Source: Sneathiella sp.
GTDB taxonomy: Bacteria > Pseudomonadota > Alphaproteobacteria > Sneathiellales > Sneathiellaceae
Reading direction: 5' to 3'
Length of the DNA: 64,000 nt
Assembly: GCF_002694385.1 (NCBI RefSeq)
Contig: NZ_NZMB01000005.1
Coordinates: 57,508-121,507 of the forward strand
The translations under genes and the position numbers were made by a program. The notes below the pieces were generated by a model, which was given only the letters and a program-made list of their open reading frames with translations, did not search any database and had not been told where the DNA came from. Shown piece by piece: positions 16,497 through 24,683 of this stretch. Position 1 is the first letter of the stretch. Each line of letters begins with the position of its first letter.

Positions 16497-18121
16497 ATGT
16501 ATAAATCACATATCGGACGGGCGGTAAATCTCACGCAGGAACGTATCGACGCCATGGTCAATAAAGGCGCCTGGCAGAACCGGCTGATTATTGACTATTT
16601 CGATAAATGGGCGGAGGAAACACCGGATAAAGCGGCGATTGTCGCCTATTCGGTGGAAACGGGGGAGCGGCAGGAAATATCCTATGGCGAGTTGCAGGCC
16701 CTGTCCTTCCAGATTGCCGCCATGCTGCAATCGCGGGGCGTCGGGCTTGGGGATATCGTTTCCTTCCAGCTTGTCAACCGCATTGAGTTTACGGCGATTA
16801 CGCTTGCCGCCGTCCGGATCGGCGCCGCCGTCAACCCGCTGATGCCGGTCCTGCGCACGCATGAGCTGACGCATATCCTTGAGACAACGCAATCGCGCGT
16901 GCTGGTCGTTGCCGGGTCGTTTCGCGGTTTCAGCTATGAGGAGATGGCCCGCGATCTGCAAACGAAAATCGACACGCTTGAGCATGTCATCGTGCTGGAG
17001 GAGGAGGCTGCCTTTCAGCGGCCCGCAACCGGCCGGCCCGACGATCTGGTGAATGCGGTGCGGCCGGACCCGAACGAGCTGTTTGAAGTCATGTTCACCT
17101 CCGGCACCACCGGGCGGCCGAAAGGCGTGATGCATACGGCCAACACGCTGTTCGCCAATATCGCGCAGACGGCGGATCGCTTTCGCCTGACGGCGGCGGA
17201 TGTGATTTTCTGCCCGACGCCGATGGCGCATCAGCTCGGCTTTCTGTTCGGCGTCCTGTCCCCGGCTTATTGCGGGGGGACGGCGGTGCTGCTCGATGCC
17301 TGGGTGCCCGATCTGGCCGTCGATATCATGGAGCGGGAAAAGGCGACCCTCTGCATGGGGGCGACGCCTTTCCTGACGGATGTCGCCAATTTCCCGGAGA
17401 TCAGGACGCGCAATCTCGATGATTTCCGGCTGTTCATTTCTGGCGGCGCGCCGATCCCGTCGGCGCTGGTTACCCGCGCCATTGAAAATCTCAAGGCGGC
17501 GGTGATTTCCATCTGGGGCATGACGGAAGTGCTGGCGGTGACAACCGTGAAGATTGACGATCCGGCGGAAAAGGCATCAGGCAGTGACGGCTGTGTCACG
17601 CCGCATACGGAAATCCGCATTGTTGACGGCAATGGCGCGATTCAGCCTGTCGGAAAAGAGGGTATTCTGGAAACCCGCGGCGCGACCATCTGTGTCGGCT
17701 ATCTAAACAGCCGGAAGCCTTTGTCATTCGCGATGGCTGGTTCGATACCGGCGATCTGGCGCGGCTGGATGCGGATGGTTATATCCGCATCACGGGCCGC
17801 AAGAAGGATATTATCATCCGCGGTGGGGAGAATATTTCCGTCGCCGAGATCGAGGGGCTGTTGTTCAAGCATCCGTCGATTTCCGCCGTGGCCATCGTGG
17901 CGATGCCGGATGAGCGGCTGGGGGAGCGTGCCTGCGCCTATACCTGCGTGACCCCGGGCTGCGAGCTGCGCCTTCAGGATATCACGGCTTTTCTGGCGGA
18001 GCAGGGGGTCGCCAAGGTGTATTTCCCCGAACGTCTTGAGGTGATCGAGCAGATGCCGATGACCGTCACCGGGAAAATACAGAAGTTTGAGTTGCGCGAA
18101 TGGTCGAAGGCGCTGGCATAA
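16497..18121 (+). pseudogene. aliA: Cyclohexanecarboxylate-CoA ligase-like (AliA) gene with a one-base frameshift
   Basis: ANL-family acid-CoA ligase of about 541 residues if repaired. Frame 1 (16497 to about 17710) carries FTSGTTGRPKGVM and WGMTEVLAVT, then loses family similarity after YLN. The rest resumes in another frame from about 17714: EAFVIRDGWFDTGDLARLD, ITGRKKDIIIRGGENI and MTVTGKIQKFE, ending at 18121. One missing base near 17708 explains it: restoring it gives YLNQPEAF. In the uncorrected sequence the product stops at 17951 without the catalytic C-terminal domain. Position in the badHI cluster supports AliA. Real mutation or sequencing error cannot be told apart here. Confidence 0.85.
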
Positions 18122-18136
18122 GGCCATCGCCGCCCC

Positions 18137-18643
18137 CTATTTCAGAATGGTCCCGAGATTGCGCTGCAGCTTGTCGATAAAATACTGGAACTGGACGAGT
18201 TCTTCAGTTGTGAAGCTGGCGAGCGCGACATCGTAAAACTCGGAGATCCGGCGGATCAGCTGCCTCCAGAGGATCCATCCTTCGGGTGTCAGCTGAACCA
18301 GCTTTGCCCGGCCGTCCCGCGGATCGGCAACGCGCTGGCTGATGCCGTGCTGTTCCAGCCGCATCAGCAGGCCGTTCACATTCTGCCGGCTGACCATCAG
18401 GAATTTTGATAGTTCATTGACGCTGACGCCTTCCTCATATCCCGGGCGGGCCAGGGCGCCGACGACCGACCATTGCTGGCTGGTCATCTTGAGTTCAGAG
18501 GTCCATTTGGTCCCGGCCGTATGCATGATATTTGCCGTTTTAAAAAGGCGAAACAGCAAGCGGTTGCTTAAATGAAATCTTTCATCACTTGCAGGTGTGC
18601 GCTTTTGCGGCGGTGCCGTTCCTTCGGATTTCGACATGTTCAC
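18137..18643 (-). CDS. MarR-family regulator, candidate BadR
   Basis: 168-residue winged-helix repressor. Seen: the MarR core with MTSQQWSVVGAL, recognition region VNELSKFLMVSRQNVNGLLMRLEQ and the wing DPRDGRAKLVQLTPEG. Known: in Rhodopseudomonas palustris the badHI-aliAB-badK genes are controlled by the MarR protein BadR. The gene lies between the ligase (convergent) and TRAP system 2 (divergent). The 18-bp near-palindrome is found upstream of its own start and at three other promoters of the cluster, consistent with autoregulation and with release by a CoA thioester (inference). Confidence 0.85.
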   Translation of the reverse strand: MNMSKSEGTAPPQKRTPASDERFHLSNRLLFRLFKTANIMHTAGTKWTSELKMTSQQWSVVGALARPGYEEGVSVNELSKFLMVSRQNVNGLLMRLEQHGISQRVADPRDGRAKLVQLTPEGWILWRQLIRRISEFYDVALASFTTEELVQFQYFIDKLQRNLGTILK

Positions 18644-18731
18644 TCCATTGAATCTGTCAGGACACTATCGCCATGCCGTGTTTGCGTCCAGCAGAATGTC
18701 CCTCTTCGGCGATGTTAAAATTTGAGAATAT

Positions 18732-18749
18732 ATGTAAATATATTGACAT
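18732..18749. promoter_or_regulatory. 18-bp operator between the MarR gene and TRAP system 2
   Basis: ATGTAAATATATTGACAT, the most symmetrical copy at its ends (ATGT...ACAT). It includes TTGACA (18743-18748), a perfect -35 for the rightward TRAP promoter, so binding should repress TRAP 2 and possibly the leftward MarR gene. Confidence 0.65.
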
Positions 18750-18816
18750 TAAATGCCATCTTCTGCTAATCCTTTCGTCACAATAAGTGAAATATAACAG
18801 CGGAGGGACCATCAGA

Positions 18817-19791
18817 ATGAAACAGTTTGGAAAAATCGCCATACTTGCCCTGATCGGCGGGATGTTATCCACACCGGCGAAGGCGGAGGTGGTCATCACC
18901 GGGGCAAGCTGCCTGCCGGAAGGATCCTATTTCTCAGAGCGGTTCGAGAATTTTATTGCCGATCTGAATGAACGGGGCAAGGGCGTCATCCAGATCAATT
19001 ATATCGGCGGGGCCCCGGCTATCGGCGATCCCTACAGCGTTGGCCTGAAAGTTGCCAAAGGGGCCTATGATATCGCGAACTGCACCGACGCCTATTACCA
19101 GAGCGCCCTGCCCATCGCCGACGTCTGGAAGCTGCTGGAAGTGACGCCGACGGAATTGCGGGCGAATGGCGGCTGGGACTATATTACCGAGCTGCATCGC
19201 GAGGTTAATCTGGTGCCGATTGCGCGCATGCATTACGGCGTGCCGTTTCATCTCTATCTTGGCCCGGATAACAAGATCGACAAGCCGGACCTGACGGGGC
19301 TGCATCTTCGTGTGGCGCCGATTTATACCAACTTCTTCCAGGCGATGGGCGCGACAACCCAGCAGACCAACTCCACCGATATTTTCCCGCTCATGGAAAA
19401 TGGCACGATCGTTGGCTATGGCTGGCCGATTACGGGGATGCGTCCGGGCTGGGAAACGGTCACCAAATATCGTGTGGACCCCGGCTTTTACGAGGTGGAC
19501 TTCCAGCTTCTGGTGAACGCGAAGATGTGGGATGGCCTGCCGGAGGAGGCGAGGGAACTCGTTCAGAAAATCGCGCTGGAGCATGAGGCGAAGGCGGGTG
19601 AGCAGGATATGGCCGATATCGCCGCCGCACAGAAGAAACAGGTTGAAGAGTTCGGATTTGACATCATCCGGTTTGAAGGTGAAGACGCGGAAAAATGGCT
19701 GGCCGGTGCGCGGGATGCAGGCTGGGCCGGCATTGCCAAAATCAATGAAGAACAGGCGGCCAAGCTGCGTAAGCTGTTTGCCAAAGAATAA
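18817..19791 (+). CDS. TRAP transporter substrate-binding protein (DctP type), system 2
   Basis: 324-residue periplasmic protein. Signal peptide of about 24 residues ending in TPAKAEVV. Seen: a DctP fold with LTGLHLRVAP in place of the usual K-IR stretch (the ligand Arg kept) and GTIVGYGWPITG. Start placed at the Met after GGAGGG; an upstream in-frame Met (18787) lacks a ribosome site. First gene of a dctPQM-nitroreductase operon divergent from the MarR gene and under the shared operator, so the likely ligand is an alicyclic or related carboxylic acid (inference). Confidence 0.9.
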   Translation: MKQFGKIAILALIGGMLSTPAKAEVVITGASCLPEGSYFSERFENFIADLNERGKGVIQINYIGGAPAIGDPYSVGLKVAKGAYDIANCTDAYYQSALPIADVWKLLEVTPTELRANGGWDYITELHREVNLVPIARMHYGVPFHLYLGPDNKIDKPDLTGLHLRVAPIYTNFFQAMGATTQQTNSTDIFPLMENGTIVGYGWPITGMRPGWETVTKYRVDPGFYEVDFQLLVNAKMWDGLPEEARELVQKIALEHEAKAGEQDMADIAAAQKKQVEEFGFDIIRFEGEDAEKWLAGARDAGWAGIAKINEEQAAKLRKLFAKE

Positions 19792-19856
19792 TCATAACGA
19801 ACAATCTTGCGTCGGGTGAGGCGGGCCTCACCCGGCCTAATCTGGAATGCGTTGCG

Positions 19857-20357
19857 ATGATCAAGTTTATAGACGGTAGTCTTGGTCGGTTTTATGGGGT
19901 GATAGCGAATATCACCGGCATTGTGATCGGCCTGTTTGCAATTTTTATCGCCCTTGACCTGACATTGCGCAAGCTGGGCCTGCCCCTGATCGAAGGGTTG
20001 CAGGAGATAATTGAATATGCGCTTTACGTGGTTGTCTTTCTGGGCGCGCCCTGGGTGCTCCGGCTGGGGGCGCATATCCGGGTGGATATGCTCTCCGCAC
20101 TGATCGGAGAGGGGAAATCCAGACTCCTCGATCTCTTCCTCAATCTTCTGGGGTTCGTTATCTGCCTGCTGCTTGTTTATTACGGACTGCGCAATCTTCT
20201 GGAAGCCTATGATTTCGGCTCCGCCCAGCGGCAGGTGTTCATTGTCATGGAATGGCATTTGCTGGTGGTGTTTGTTCTTTCCTTTCTCCTCTGCGCCTTT
20301 GAGTTTCTGCTTCGCATCTGGCGCGGACATCCCGTATCAGAGGAGGCAAGGCCATGA
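19857..20357 (+). CDS. TRAP transporter small permease (DctQ type), system 2
   Basis: 166 residues with four hydrophobic helices; LQEIIEYALYVVVFLGAPWV and GAHIRVDML are typical of the DctQ second and third helices. It overlaps the large permease gene by 4 bases. Confidence 0.88.
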   Translation: MIKFIDGSLGRFYGVIANITGIVIGLFAIFIALDLTLRKLGLPLIEGLQEIIEYALYVVVFLGAPWVLRLGAHIRVDMLSALIGEGKSRLLDLFLNLLGFVICLLLVYYGLRNLLEAYDFGSAQRQVFIVMEWHLLVVFVLSFLLCAFEFLLRIWRGHPVSEEARP

Positions 20358-21682
20358 TGATTATGGAATGGTACAGCGCCTTGCTGCTTCTGATCGGGGT
20401 GGTGGTTCTTCTGATGTTCGCCGGTTCCTGGGTCGCCTTTGCGTTTTTTGCGGTGAATATTATCGGCGTTTTCATCTTTCTGCGGGGCGAAATCGGGCTG
20501 TCAAGCATGCCGATGGAATTTGTCCTCTCCATTACCAAATTCAGCTTCGTTCCTGTCGCGCTGTTTATCCTGATGGGAGAGATCATGTTCCAGACGGGCG
20601 TCGCCTACCGCGCGATCCGGGCGATTGACCCGTTGATCCGGCGGCTTCCGGGCAGGCTGTCCATCGTGTCCGTGACATCGGGGACCGTTTTTTCCGCGCT
20701 GACCGGATCGACCATCGCCAATACCGCCATCATGGGAAAGGTGATGCTGCCGGAACAGCTGGAAAGGGGCTACAGTCCGACGCTCGCCATGGGGTCCATC
20801 ATGGCGGTTGGCGGCATTGCCATGCTGATCCCGCCGTCGGCGCTGGCGGTTCTGCTGGCCAGCCTGGCGGAAGGGTCGATCAAGGATCTTCTGCTGGCCG
20901 GGGTCGTGCCGGGGTTGCTGATGGCGATCCTCTTTATTGCCTATATCGTCGTTCGCTGCTGGCTTGACCCGTCGTTGTCGCCTGCCGGTTCGGAAGAGGA
21001 GGAGATCATTGACAAGCGTCGCGCCTGGCGCGGGTTTTTTACCGATGTGGTGCCGCTGCTTCTGATTTTTGGTGTGGTGGTCGGCAGTATCATTTTCAAG
21101 ATTGCGACCCCCGAAGAATCGGCGGCGCTTGGCTGTATTGCAGCGGTGATTGCCTGTCTCTGCTATCGGCAGCTGGATCTTAAAACCCTGATGAAAGCGC
21201 TGCGGGAGACGGCAAAGGTCAACACGATGATCCTGTTCGTCATCGCAGGATCGGCGACGTTCAGCCAGATATTGCAGATTTCCGGGGCGACGGGCGGATT
21301 TTTGCGGATGATCGGCACCTGGGAGCTCAGCACCCTGGCGGCCTTGATGCTGATTATTGCCGTGCTTCTGTTCCTGGGCGCGTTCATGGATCAGGTCAGC
21401 ATGATGTTGTTGACCCTGCCGTTCTTCCTGCCGCTTGCGGCGGCGAGCGACATCAACCTGCTGGTTCTGCTGATTGTCATGCTGGTGGCGCTGGAGATTG
21501 GGTTGCTGACGCCGCCCTTCGGGCTGTTGTTATTCGTCATGCAGGGGGTCGTTCCCCCGTGGATCAAGCTCGGCATGATTTACCGGGCGGCCCTGCCGTT
21601 TCTCGGGATCGAACTGTTTGTCCTCGGGGTCATTGTCTTCTGGCCTCTGGCGGCAACCTGGCTTCCTCTCGCCTTCAAATAA
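20354..21682 (+). CDS. TRAP transporter large permease (DctM type), system 2
   Basis: 442-residue sodium-coupled permease with about 12 membrane segments. Seen: LTGSTIANTAIMGKVMLPEQ and LIPPSALAVLLASLAEGSIKDLLLAG fragments in the first half and GLLTPPFGLLLFVMQGV in the second, the family's duplicated substrate and sodium motifs. It starts ATGATG across the DctQ stop. The nitroreductase gene follows 9 bases later. Confidence 0.92.
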   Translation: MMIMEWYSALLLLIGVVVLLMFAGSWVAFAFFAVNIIGVFIFLRGEIGLSSMPMEFVLSITKFSFVPVALFILMGEIMFQTGVAYRAIRAIDPLIRRLPGRLSIVSVTSGTVFSALTGSTIANTAIMGKVMLPEQLERGYSPTLAMGSIMAVGGIAMLIPPSALAVLLASLAEGSIKDLLLAGVVPGLLMAILFIAYIVVRCWLDPSLSPAGSEEEEIIDKRRAWRGFFTDVVPLLLIFGVVVGSIIFKIATPEESAALGCIAAVIACLCYRQLDLKTLMKALRETAKVNTMILFVIAGSATFSQILQISGATGGFLRMIGTWELSTLAALMLIIAVLLFLGAFMDQVSMMLLTLPFFLPLAAASDINLLVLLIVMLVALEIGLLTPPFGLLLFVMQGVVPPWIKLGMIYRAALPFLGIELFVLGVIVFWPLAATWLPLAFK

Positions 21683-21691
21683 GGGATCAAA

Positions 21692-22384
21692 ATGAGCGTT
21701 GAAAATCTACCGGGTGATGTCCATTCCGCCCTTACAAGCAGGCGGTCCATTCGCCGCTATCTGCCGACCGATGTGCCGCAGGAGACGCTGGCCAGAATTC
21801 TGACAGGGGCGGGTTATGCGCCGAGCGGCCATAACTCGCAACCCTGGAAGGTTTATGTTCTGCGCGGCGCAACAAAGCAGCGGGTGACGGACGGGATCCT
21901 GAAGGCCGTCGCGACCGAGCCGGAGGCGGCGCATCAGCCGGAGTATGACTATTACCCGACGGAATGGTTCGATCCATATCTCACACGCCGTCGGCGCGTC
22001 GGGCACAGCCTGTACAGCCTGCTCGGGATCGAACGGTCGGACAAGGCGGCGCGTGACCGGCAGATGGCGGAGAATTTCAGCTTTTTCGGCGCCCCCGTCG
22101 GGATATTCGTGACCTTCGACAGGCGCCTTGCCACCGGCACTTTCATGGATATCGGCATGTTCCTTCAGAGCATCTTTGTCGGCGCGCGGGGGGAGGGGCT
22201 GGATACCTGCGGTCAGGCCGTTTTTACATGGTACCATAAGGTGATACGGGACATTCTGCCGATGCAGGATGAAGAGTTGCTGGCCTGCGGCCTGTCGATG
22301 GGCTATGCCGACCTCGCGGCGCCGGAAAACCAGCTTTTCGCGGAAAAGCTGGACCTGTCGGAATATTGCGTCTTTCTTGACTAG
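21692..22384 (+). CDS. Nitroreductase-family FMN oxidoreductase
   Basis: 230 residues. Seen: SRRSIRRYLPTDVP and GYAPSGHNSQPWKVYVL, the N-terminal FMN-binding signatures of the NfsB/FMN-reductase superfamily, and a C-terminal SMGYADLAAPEN segment. Last gene of the TRAP 2 operon, before a strong terminator. Nitroreductase-fold enzymes also include enone reductases and dehydrogenases of cyclic substrates, so a role in the alicyclic pathway is possible; its substrate is unknown. Confidence 0.85.
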   Translation: MSVENLPGDVHSALTSRRSIRRYLPTDVPQETLARILTGAGYAPSGHNSQPWKVYVLRGATKQRVTDGILKAVATEPEAAHQPEYDYYPTEWFDPYLTRRRRVGHSLYSLLGIERSDKAARDRQMAENFSFFGAPVGIFVTFDRRLATGTFMDIGMFLQSIFVGARGEGLDTCGQAVFTWYHKVIRDILPMQDEELLACGLSMGYADLAAPENQLFAEKLDLSEYCVFLD

Positions 22385-22407
22385 CGGTATTTCGACTATC
22401 CTCCCGG

Positions 22408-22436
22408 GGGAGGCCCGCAAGGGCCTCCCTTTTTTT
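22408..22436. terminator. Terminator between nitroreductase and acyl-CoA dehydrogenase genes
   Basis: Stem GGGAGGCCC / GGGCCTCCC with a GCAA tetraloop and seven Ts on the plus strand. It lies between convergent genes. Confidence 0.9.
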
Positions 22437-22439
22437 GGC

Positions 22440-23597
22440 TTAAAGGTCGATTGATTTGCAGATCAGCTCTTTCATGACTTCGTTGGCGCCGCCGTATATC
22501 ATCTGCACCCGGGCGTCGGCATATTGCCGGGCGACCGGCGTTTCCATCATATAGCCATAGCCGCCATGCAGTTGCAGGCATTCATGGGCGACCAGATTCT
22601 GGGTTTCCGTGCCCCAGTATTTGGCCATGGAAGCGGCCGCGGAATCGAGGGTGCCAAGATCCGCCCGGGCAATGCAGTCATTGATAAAGGCGCGCAGCAT
22701 TTCAGCTTTTGTCTTAAGCTCGGCGAGCTTGAAACGGGTGTTCTGCAAATCCATCAACCGCTGTCCGAACGCCTTGCGCTCGCGCACATAGGCGATGGTT
22801 TCCTCCAGGGTGAAATCAATGGCGCCAAGCGCGCCGACGCCAAGCGCCAGCCGCTCCCACGGGAGTTGCTGCATCAGTTGATAGAAGCCCAGCCCCTCGC
22901 GTTCGCCGAGCAGGTTTTCAACGGGAATCGGGACATCATCAAAGAACAGCTCGCAGGTATCGCTGCCCATCAGCCCCAGTTTTTCGAAGCGTTCACTGCG
23001 GCGCAGGCCGGGCGCATCTCCGGTTTCCAGCATCACAAGAGAGATATCCTTGGAACGCTCACTGTTCCCCGCCTTCGCGGCCACAATCACGAGATCGGCC
23101 GTTGTGCCATGGGTGATGAAGGTTTTGGATCCGTTCAGCACATAATGGTCGCCCTGGCGGGTCAGGCGGCTGCGGATGGATTGCAGGTCCGAGCCGCATC
23201 CGGGCTCCGTCATGGCGATGGCCGCCACGGCGTCACCGGAGACAAGGCCGGGAATCCAGCGCTGCTTCTGCGCCTTCGTCCCAAAGGCGAGGATGTAATG
23301 AATGACGATGCCCTGGACGATATAGGTCCAGCTGGCATTGCCGCTGGCGGCGATTTCATAGAGGACGGTGGCATCAAAGCTCATGTCGCCACCCGCGCCG
23401 CCATAAGCGACGGGCACGGACCCGCCCATCAGCCCCTGTGCGCCGGCCTGTTGCCAGAATTCCCGATCAATAAACCCCTGTTTTATATAGCGCGGCATTT
23501 CCGGCGTCAGGGTATCTGCGAAAAATTTGCGGGCTGTTTCCGCAATGAGACCATGCTCATCGGTTTTCCAGCTTGCGGTATCCGTGAAGAGTTTCAT
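22440..23597 (-). CDS. Acyl-CoA dehydrogenase, candidate cyclohexanecarboxyl-CoA dehydrogenase
   Basis: 385-residue FAD enzyme. Seen: AIAMTEPGCGSDLQ, FITHGTTADL, LPWERLALG with the long-chain-type catalytic Glu on helix G, QLHGGYGYM and QMIYGGANEVMKELI. The start is preceded by AAGAAGGCG. A copy of the cluster operator lies 66 bases upstream (23663-23680), so it belongs to the same regulon as badHI. The AliB step (cyclohexanecarboxyl-CoA to cyclohex-1-enecarboxyl-CoA) is otherwise unassigned, hence this candidate; direct AliB similarity was not tested. Confidence 0.87.
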   Translation of the reverse strand: MKLFTDTASWKTDEHGLIAETARKFFADTLTPEMPRYIKQGFIDREFWQQAGAQGLMGGSVPVAYGGAGGDMSFDATVLYEIAASGNASWTYIVQGIVIHYILAFGTKAQKQRWIPGLVSGDAVAAIAMTEPGCGSDLQSIRSRLTRQGDHYVLNGSKTFITHGTTADLVIVAAKAGNSERSKDISLVMLETGDAPGLRRSERFEKLGLMGSDTCELFFDDVPIPVENLLGEREGLGFYQLMQQLPWERLALGVGALGAIDFTLEETIAYVRERKAFGQRLMDLQNTRFKLAELKTKAEMLRAFINDCIARADLGTLDSAAASMAKYWGTETQNLVAHECLQLHGGYGYMMETPVARQYADARVQMIYGGANEVMKELICKSIDL

Positions 23598-23966
23598 ATG
23601 TCGCCTTCTTGTCGTTATGCGGCCTGTTTGTTAGGACTGCATTAAAAATGCTTTTTAAAATAAAGTAAATATATTTACATAAAAACCATTTGTCGGATAT
23701 GCCCGATCATAACTGTCCGGCGGCGGGCGGACCTGCCTGTTTATTGCGGTGCGGTGCTGGGACCGATCTGATTTCCGGCCCTGAAATAAACAAATAACGA
23801 CGGATATTCCGCTCAATTGCGTATAACAGATGACAGAGTATCCGGTGACGGGAGAGTGGGATGTCCGGATATCCGGAAGGGGAAGTGTCTTTTCCTCAAA
23901 TTGACCTTATGTTAGGGTCATATGGACATTCTGGGCATTGGTGTATTTCGATGAAAGTCAGATGCT
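23598..23966. other. Divergent region between acyl-CoA dehydrogenase and the envelope operon
   Basis: 369 bases. The left part holds the operator for the dehydrogenase (23663-23680). The right part must hold the promoter of the envelope operon, but I see no convincing -35/-10 pair, and the first gene lacks a good ribosome site. Confidence 0.5.
23663..23680. promoter_or_regulatory. 18-bp operator upstream of the acyl-CoA dehydrogenase
   Basis: AAGTAAATATATTTACAT; its core GTAAATATATTTAC (23665-23678) is a perfect 14-bp palindrome. Fourth member of the set at 11689, 14199 and 18732. Confidence 0.65.
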
Positions 23967-24647
23967 ATGAAGAAAATTCCTTCAGCAATCCTCTATTTCA
24001 GTCTGGCAACCCTGCTGGCGGGGGCAGGTTCGGCTGCTGCGCAATCGGCGCCAACGGGCACGGCCGCTGAAGATTGCAAGGAATATGGCGTTGACTACCG
24101 GAAAAATGAGGAACTGACCCAGAAGGAAATTCTGGAGCGGATGGATCAGGCGCTTTACAAATCCCTCAATAAATATGATGAGTGTTTGCAGCAATCCAAT
24201 GCAGCGGCCGCCGCTTCAGGTGGCGGTGGTGGCGGCGCAAGCGGGGGCGGCGATGGCTCCGGCAGTGAAGGCAGCGGCGGGTCAGGTGCCGGGTCCGGCT
24301 CGGCCGCATCGGCGGCGGCTTCCGGCATTGCAGGCACAGAGAAAAGCGAATCGACTTCGACTAATAGCGCGAGTGGCGGCTCCGGTACCTCCGGGCAGAT
24401 GGCAGGCGATGCGGCGCAGGGAAACCAGCAGGGGCAGCAGGGCGACCAGTCCCAGGGCGCGAACAGTCAGGGGCAATCGCCCGTGATAAGCGGCAGCGGC
24501 AAGACGCCTGAGGATATTCCTCCGGCGGATAATGATACGGTTTTGCAGCAGAAGGTGCGCGAAGCGGCGATGAATGAACCGGACCCTGAAAAACGGGCCA
24601 GACTGTGGAATGAATATCGCAAGCTGAAAGGGATGTCGCAGATTTAG
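23967..24647 (+). CDS. Secreted Gly/Ser/Gln-rich protein, first gene of the envelope operon
   Basis: 226 residues, family not recognised. Seen: signal peptide cleaved near SAAAQS (about residue 26); a short helical region with two cysteines (CKEYG and DECLQQ); a long flexible stretch of Gly, Ala, Ser and later Gln/Gly repeats (about 80-175); and a C-terminal helix DPEKRARLWNEYRKLKG. Probably a periplasmic or surface tether. The lipoprotein gene follows 36 bases later. The start is uncertain because the Shine-Dalgarno sequence is weak. Confidence 0.72.
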   Translation: MKKIPSAILYFSLATLLAGAGSAAAQSAPTGTAAEDCKEYGVDYRKNEELTQKEILERMDQALYKSLNKYDECLQQSNAAAAASGGGGGGASGGGDGSGSEGSGGSGAGSGSAASAAASGIAGTEKSESTSTNSASGGSGTSGQMAGDAAQGNQQGQQGDQSQGANSQGQSPVISGSGKTPEDIPPADNDTVLQQKVREAAMNEPDPEKRARLWNEYRKLKGMSQI

Positions 24648-24683
24648 ATAATCTGGATTTGGCAGCGAATGGGGAATTTTGAT

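Noticed and set aside
15059-16561. 500-residue open frame on the minus strand
   Set aside because: It lies entirely opposite the dienoyl-CoA-reductase-like gene, shows no domain motifs, and has the composition expected from the mirror of a GC-rich coding strand.
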